Shown here one piece after another: positions 57,401 to 64,000 of a stretch of DNA of 64,000 bases. Within the stretch, counting starts at the first letter, position 1; each line of letters starts with the position of its first letter. The stretch spans positions 29,066,976 to 29,130,975 of the forward strand of contig CM067066.1 of the NCBI GenBank assembly GCA_033980235.1, in the 5' to 3' direction. This DNA is from Diadema setosum (Eukaryota > Echinodermata > Echinoidea > Diadematoida > Diadematidae). Made by a program: the position numbers and the translations under genes. The notes under the pieces are model-generated. The model was given only the letters and a program-made list of their open reading frames with translations, was not told where the DNA came from and made no database searches.

Positions 57401-60400
57401 AAGATTGGGAAACAGTATGGACGAATTTATTGTTGTACAGAATGGACAAACATATTCAGCTGACATTACTACGTGTATGTTATACATCATAATCTTAGCT
57501 CACACCTAAAGCGTATCTTTGCGTGATATATTTACTCAGCTTTGATCAAGGTACCGATTCCACTTGTTTCGTTCGGCTGTTTTTTGCTGCAATCATCTGA
57601 TCAGGAAGAACAGATATATATATATATATGTTCCAACTTCCCATTTTAGTCTCTCTCCATAAGGAAATAAAAAATGTGTAAAGAGATAGAGAGATAGATG
57701 ACTATTATGTTGTTAACATCAATGATTATGTCAATGGATAATCTGAAATTCTCTCATTATTGTGCAGTGTATGGGTGTGTCAGCCCTGTATGATCCAATA
57801 TACCATCATGTCCATTTATTTTTATCAGTTGAGTATCTACTGGAGCATTTGGTCCCATTGCGTAAGGAAAATAGTCCCTTCTTCCTCATTCTCGTTATGT
57901 TCAATTAAATATATTTCTTTATTCCCATAATTACAATAGTCAATTTTTGAGCTGTATACGCAAGTACTGTACTCACATTTCGTGTGTATGCGTTACTTAC
58001 TTTAGTGGCTTTATCCTGGGCGACTTTAATCTACCGGTAGATGGCGCTAATTTAAAGTTTGGCCACAGTCTATTGTGAAGGACTGCAATGGGGGGGGGCT
58101 TGGGGGAGGACACCATTCACAGGCAGCAGGGGTCTTTGTTACAAAATATATACTTACACTGCTGACAGATTGTCACAAACAATGCCAGAGAACACTTATT
58201 TAGTTCCCTTGACTCTTTTAAGATATATTATGAAAAGGTATGATATCTCCACAAAATTTGAGAGAGTCATGCACCTCATTACACTGGTGTGCTGACTATT
58301 TCATCGATCAATTTGTATCTTTTGGAAGAATTTTACACGCACTCGACGCCTGGTAGAAGCTGTGAAGAAGATAATGGACTGTAAGTGACGTGTGGGGAAA
58401 AGATGTATTACATAATTGTCACACTCGCATCTTGGGATGAAAGCGAGATGTTCATATCGAGCTATTAATCCAACAGAGGAAAAACTGCTTCTACACTCGG
58501 ATTTAGGTGGGAAGGACATGGTCGAAGCAACTTATGGTACATCGATTGTATAGCAATCGGAAATGGAGAAATCCCTGAACCTCTGGGCTTGGTGGTTTTT
58601 ACAACCAGTGCTCGTAACTTGGCCTAGATCCCTTTTTCACAGAGATGCGCGTGCAGAGAAAAAAATAAAATAAAAGCGATGCTAACTGGCATGTATTCGC
58701 ATGTAGTGTAGCCAGCTACTTCATGTTTTTTTTTTTCTTTCTCCTCCATCCAGTCATTACCTACTTTACTATTGGCTGCTTCTTCCATTCTCATGTAAAG
58801 CAAGACGGTCTAACTTTCGGAAAGTTTCGTACCGTTTTCACGTATCACTGAATTTAACAAAGCCTACAATAGGCGCCTTGCAATCAGAGCTTCTAAGAGA
58901 GCACGGGGGAGCATTATTAAAAGTCCCTCTTTCTTCTCAGTGCAAATGAACAGCCACGCACGGACCATTGTTAACAGCCACCCCCATCAGTGATAATGGG
59001 CGAGTCTGGCCTCTGGAACTGGCTTCCCATTGGCTATCGGCGCCAATGCTGGCATAGTGGGGAGGCCGTCACACAAGTTAGTTTTTCCTTCCTATCTCTC
59101 GATCGACATGCTCAGTCACTGTGAGGAAACCACACATTGGTACAATATTGTTGGTAGGGTGCGCACTGTATAGTATAAAATTCTTGTCTAGTAACCGTAC
59201 ACAGCAATTTTGGACTTCCCCTTTGCTCGGGTTGGTAGTTGATCCAGTGGACCTGTCGTACCAACGGACAACGAACTTCAAATAACAGTGATACTGAGAA
59301 AAAGAAGTTTCGAAATTGGTTGCCAGTGTCCAGGCTAGTACACCTCTGGTTACGCCAGACCTTCTCCGTTCCCAAGACCACCGAACAGCGTTCCTTCCTC
59401 GTACGTCAAAGATGTCATCTCCAATAAAAATGTAAGTCGTCAAGTGCTAACGTTCTACTCTTCATTGCAGACACTTGAAAGAATCCCATTATTCGCAGTA
59501 CTTAGTGTATTTGCAAGAGAGGTTATTAATACTCTTTTCTTTCATTCCACTGGTGTAAAGTTGATGACCATCCATGTTTTTATTCCTCCTAGTTGATGGA
59601 GGTGTTCATCGAACAAAGTTAAGTTTAGTTTTATTTCGTTATTTTTGAATGTTGTTAACAGTTGTACAGGTTCATCATTGTCATCATCATCATCATCATC
59701 ATTATTTCATACTTCATTGACACTTGTACTGCAGATGAACACCCCCGTGCTGTGTCTCCTGGCTGTGTTTCATGATAATTATTTAGTATGTTCTAGAGTA
59801 CGTGTAAAAGGCACTGTGGTATAAAGAGATGACTTGTAAGTTGTAGTCAGAATGGTGTGATTGGTTGAACTTTTTTTCTTCTTGGAGGGGGAAGGGAGGA
59901 GGGGGAGAATTTGTTCCTCAGCTTGCTTTTCTTCCCGATTCTTCGACCTTTTGGGTCCTCTCTGAATACAATTTACTTGATTGTTGGTTTACGGTCTCTT
60001 TTGAGCCTGAACATTTTCTGTTGTCATAGCTCCCACGCATGCTGAGTGCAGATTTGATTTTTAAAGTCAGTATCGCAATGTTTAAGAAGGAATTGTCATG
60101 GCATAGATCGTAACAGATAAGCCATCGTTCTAGGGAAATACAATATGCTTGAACTACTCATGCCGCCGGAGCTTGACAAACTAGCTTTCAGAACAGATAA
60201 AACACCGATCAAAGTCTTAACTGCCATTTGTTTTCCTTTGCAAATCAGCTACCCAGTCAAGGGTTATGCAACATGACTTTATTTCCAGTGATTGACATAA
60301 GACTTGTCTGATGCCAAGATGCAATTCAGAAGATTCTTTTTTCTCCATTTTGACCTGGAATTATTATCAGAAGTTGTAAACAAATGAAAAGAATGAGATG

Positions 60401-60495
60401 AGTAGTCTCGGAATGGGTGGATAATCAACTCTCTTTACATTCAGTTCCTTCAATAATGCTTTATACATCACAGTCAGTAGAATGATACTGTTATC
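57401..60495. other. gene-free stretch
   Basis: Holds a 14-bp palindrome ATCTACCGGTAGAT at 58029-58042 and (ATC)n at 59678-59703. A patch at 59078-59443 is open for 121 codons on the minus strand and in overlapping frames on both strands, without a domain I can name. No gene is supported. Confidence 0.35.
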
Positions 60496-60783
60496 TCAAC
60501 ATTTAGTTGTAGGAGTTTTTAAATCTGCGATTAATCTAAGCCTTTCCCAGCATTTTCCAAGTATTAAAAAAGTGTACGCAGAGTCCATGTTAATAAGAAC
60601 AGTCGCTGATACACCCAGCAGACTGTCCACCGCTCTTCTCTGGATATAGCGGAGGTGTTCAATGATTTCTAGGAGGTGCGCTGGTGGTGGTGGGGAGGTC
60701 GTGGCTGCGATGGCCTCGTACGAGTGCCGGGCTCTTCCTCCTCCCAGGAGCGTCGGCTCAGTGTGGGTCCGCTCCGCTCCAGC
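60496..60783 (-). other. weak candidate coding or transposon-derived open frame
   Basis: The minus frame is open from 60783 to a TGA at 60496 (95 codons) without an early ATG. The first 55 or so residues look protein-like, including SYEAIAATTSPPPPAH and LEIIEHLRYIQRRAVDSLLG. The patch 60600-60830 is distinctly GC-rich. After about 60600 composition returns to AT-rich and the frame looks non-coding. CACCTCCTAG near 60670 could serve as an acceptor, and CTGG|GTGTAT near 60612 as a donor. Two other frames are also open over the GC-rich part, so strand and frame are unsettled. It could be an exon or an old transposon gene fragment; no family recognised. Confidence 0.22.
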
Positions 60784-61234
60784 TCACGGCGGACACTGCC
60801 AGCATTAGTCACCCATCAAAACCAAACGCTCCGTCTTATCTTTGCCGCAATAATTTCCCCTTTCTTGTGTGCTTGGCTGATGTCTACAATAACTGTATAA
60901 TTTTTCGTCCTCCTTTTTTTTTTTTTGGGGGGGGGGGTCGAGGGGGGTCGAGGGGGGAGCAAGGGGAGAGGGGGTCTACTGTTCATCAAATTATGTGATT
61001 GCAAACGAGAGCAGTCTAATCATTGTAATGTGACAATGAGGGACAGAAAGATAAATAGTTAGCAAAGGAATGGGTAATCCTTCCCTAGTGTTTTGTCGTG
61101 TGTCAGTTGGCATGGTTTTTACAAGTCACAGCCGCCTGCAAAAGTTCACCTCATGGGCAAGGTAAAAGCTGACAAGGTCTCTTTGTAAACTCATATTATT
61201 GGCTGACTGCGAGTCACGAATTCATCGTGTGTGA

Positions 61235-61268
<34 letters not shown>

Positions 61269-63400
61269 GCTAAAAGATTATTTAAAAAAACACTATATCT
61301 CTGTCTGTATGTTTAACTAATTAGTGTTGCAGGTTCGTCTGGTACCTCCTACATACAAATGTCGAATTTGCAGAGAAATGTGGTGGTAGTGACTTCCCGC
61401 TATAGTCAACTACACGGAAGGCCACTATCTCTGACTGGGTGTTTTCCGTTAATAAGTTTGAGCTAGGACTGAACTACATAATATTATTCCAATACCATTG
61501 CAAATGCCAAAACCCATTTTGTTATAATCGTTACTGTCGTTTTTATCATCATTACAATTATTTCAGTCCATGGTAATATTAGTGTCATCTGTTTAACTGA
61601 AGCTGCAGATAATTTCCTTACACTATTGAATTGTTATAATGTTAATTTAATTAAACAGTTCGTAATGACGATTTTTTCATGTTAAATAATCTTGATCGAG
61701 GACACAAGCGCGTTCGTGTCATGACGCAAGTGGTGTGGCTTTATTAGCTGTTTGTGTGGAAAGTGTTATTTGTAACCCTAAAAATGGATTAGTTTTATGT
61801 TAATACCAGTTTATGTCAAGGGAATGAACTCCTTAACGTTATATCTTTATTAAGTAAAGCAAAATTATGATTTTGTTGATATACAATGTGTGATCCAGTA
61901 CTTAGGAATTAGTTAGAAAGTACTGTGGCGAGATGTTGTTGATTAATGTCAAAGAGCTTTAAACTTGATTGAAATAAAGGTTATATCGGTTTGGAAGACT
62001 GAAAGTTTTCCAGAAGACTTGTCTGGAAGAGCTAAAACAAGCTGAAACATTCTTAAAGTTAACCATGTAAACTCCGAAAAGTATGCCGAATTAAGTTCCA
62101 GTAATGTGACATTATTTTGAAAAGGCAAAACATTCTGGGTTTATTTTGTTTTAATTAAAAAAAAACAACAAGATTGACAGCAGGAGTAGCAAGATTGGTA
62201 GCAGGTGTGGTGAACACCCTGGCATTCCTTAGAGGTGTAAGCACAGGGTTGTTGAGCCCCGACAGTACGGGGGACTATAATGCCTTACAGGAGACAATGG
62301 ATTCTGTGTTCTTCGAATGGTCCATTATGACGTAAATAATGGAACAGTGTTGTACTAGTATCTGATTATTAGAAGTTGATAAGTTGTAAGTGCTATAACT
62401 TTAAGACAATGTATTCTAAAAACAGGGAACGGAGAGGTGTGAGTGTAATGCCAGAATCAATTGTATAAATCAATATTGTGTGCTGAAAAAAAAAACTAAG
62501 CGTATGGAGATCAAGCAGGTCCTTGTCTTTCATTTCGTATAACTTCATGTCATTTACATATCCATCTCCAACAAGAAACATAATGCGATTGTCTGACTAT
62601 AAAAGCATTATAGATATCAACATCTTGAATTACGTGATAAGGTACCAAATAACTTTATATAAAGTCATGTAGTACCCCTGCGTGTAAATAATCATCTTTT
62701 GAGCTACTGTTGGGGATAAGATGAAACTTCGCATTGTCACATGCGATGTTTTTGCCAAACCATACATGGTCTTAAACAATGGATTAGTAATCAAAATTCG
62801 TAGGCGTTCCTAGATTGCTGAATGCTGTGTGGGCTGTAATCAGGTCGTTTAAAAACGATTTAAAGGACTAACATGCGTTCTTTAGGATTACAAAGAACAA
62901 GAATGAATGTTCTTTTTTCTTAAAATCGTTTGCTCCTCAGGTCTCTAATAATAAAAAATAAAATCAATACATCTTGATGCAAGATTATTAAATTCTTCAT
63001 TAGCAAAGGTGAAATAATAACTTCTCAAAGAATTGAAAGACTCTATCTAAAAATCATTGAATTAATATATTTCTATAAAAGTGTTTAATAGGGAGAGTGT
63101 TGATCACATGATAGACTGCTACCATGATAAATCCAAAGAAATACGAGATAGGAAATGCAATATAATGAAGGAAGAAAATGTGCAAAGATCATTTTCCAGA
63201 AACAGGTGTATACCAGTCATTCCAGATGATTCTTGTTTTAATTCAATTGGTAATTAAACGTTTATAGCCAGTGCATTCTTCAGGGTTGGTTCATAATCAA
63301 TGCTCTTAAATGTGGGTTAAACGATGTTTCATGTAAAACACCACCACCACCACCAAAGAAAACTTTAGGGGGGGGGGGAAAGGCATATTTGAAGATTATA
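60784..63400. other. gene-free stretch
   Basis: Contains T14 and G-runs at 60915-60960, (CA)15 at 61236-61265 and otherwise AT-rich unique sequence. No gene is supported. Confidence 0.4.
61236..61265. repeat. (CA)15 microsatellite
   Basis: Uninterrupted CA run. Confidence 0.95.
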
Positions 63401-63800
63401 TTATTCTAGGAGCGCAGAATGAATGAGAAGTGCCCTCCTCTCGCGTGGAGAGGGCTCTTAAAGTTGACAATGTCCATGTGGCTTGTCCTGATTCGATTGT
63501 TCAAACGGGGAGATGGGAGAGAGAACTGCGACCGTGACCCAATTCAAGCGGTCCCTCGCACCAAAGGTTTTGTAGGTCACCTCCGTACAAGGCCCGGCTG
63601 CACGAGCTCCCGAAACTCGTAACTGAAAGGTCTTGCGCTGATGCGATTCGCGCCGTGCATTCGCCACACTCTCAGACCAAAGAGCTACTCGACAGCTCCA
63701 TGTTCAGACCATGGAGCTACTAACAGAGACCAATTTCATACCAATTCGCCCCGGTGTTCACGTGAGTGACAACCGAGGGGCGCCAAAAGCATGAGAACCA
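63401..63800 (-). other. GC-balanced patch, possible SINE-like sequence
   Basis: On the minus strand, GTAGCTCCATGGTCTGAACA and GTAGCTCTTTGGTCTGAGAG form a short direct duplication that resembles a tRNA A-box region (TAGCTC..TTGGT). No convincing B box follows. A 9-bp-arm hairpin AGCTCCATG/CATGGAGCT lies at 63694-63718. Frames of 67-69 codons are open on both strands with no recognised domain. Nature unresolved. Confidence 0.25.
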
Positions 63801-64000
63801 TAAGCGCCTATCTCCCTGGTCTGACTTCTCCAATCAGGTCTTCCTCGCATGCAACACACTGCCTTATCAACAGTAAAGTCAGCATTGTTGTTTTTTTTTT
63901 TTTGTATCATCGTCTCACTATTGATCAATGTCGTTTTCTTTTTTTTTTCTTTTTATGGACAAAACATATGCATTCTATCCATGTAAAGTGCATTTAGGAG
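63801..64000. other. window end, no feature
   Basis: AT-rich with T-runs at 63889-63903 and 63938-63948; nothing supported. Confidence 0.4.

Noticed and set aside
59078..59443. 121-codon minus frame
   Set aside because: Three overlapping frames are open here and none has a domain signature, so coding sense cannot be assigned.

Overview
The window reads as about 64 kb of gene-poor, repeat-rich animal nuclear DNA. It is AT-rich overall and full of long dinucleotide and trinucleotide microsatellites. It carries short inverted-repeat DNA transposons, SINEs whose heads are tRNA-like, 5'-truncated retroposon tails and minisatellites. No bacterial, phage or organellar gene order is present. From the repeat types (fold-back elements built of TTCGTTATTCCGAAGG-like units, tRNA-derived SINEs with TTTGAT-type tails, telomere-like CCCTAA cores) I infer a marine invertebrate, most plausibly an echinoderm such as a sea urchin. 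This is an inference from general repeat style and no species is proven.

No complete gene can be read. The best coding candidate is a possible first exon on the minus strand at 40276-40473. It has an ATG in good context, a hydrophobic signal peptide, 66 in-frame codons, and then a near-consensus splice donor (GTAAGC). A perfect CRE palindrome lies about 150 bp upstream. Weaker protein-like stretches lie at 44659-44868 (plus) and 60496-60783 (minus). Most other open frames are translations of microsatellites, homopolymers or transposon repeats.

Layout. 1-14 kb: mostly unique AT-rich sequence, with an inverted-repeat element around a CCCTAA-like core (2328-2535), a 61-bp fold-back (4467-4527), a T22 tract flanked by a perfect 9-bp direct repeat (5581-5620) and a (TA)n (12239-12301). 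14-20 kb: a cluster of mobile sequence. It holds two copies in opposite orientation of one fold-back element, each with its own perfect 8-bp target duplication (14117-14699 and 17560-17856). Between them is a four-unit tandem array with a nested truncated retroposon (15804-16850), and a tRNA-derived SINE follows (19540-20127). 20-33 kb: a MITE with a CATTG duplication (22090-22545), a decayed third relative of the fold-back family (27013-27412), a 30-bp minisatellite (30544-30778), a PIF/Harbinger-like MITE with a TTA duplication (31834-32259) and a second kind of tRNA-derived SINE (32300-32640). 33-38 kb: a compound microsatellite block, then a 1.1-kb element bounded by GTCCCCGCCG inverted repeats (37044-38152). 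That element contains six 158-bp tandem units packed with TGACCT half-sites. 38-64 kb: the candidate exon, a second fragment of the first SINE (46048-46220), a long near-perfect hairpin (48069-48148), an interstitial telomere-like tract (51743-51800), a dispersed repeat shared with 29 kb (53863-53991), and many microsatellites.

No genes can be shown to work together here. The organisation is that of an intergenic or intronic region shaped by nested transposition and tandem amplification.
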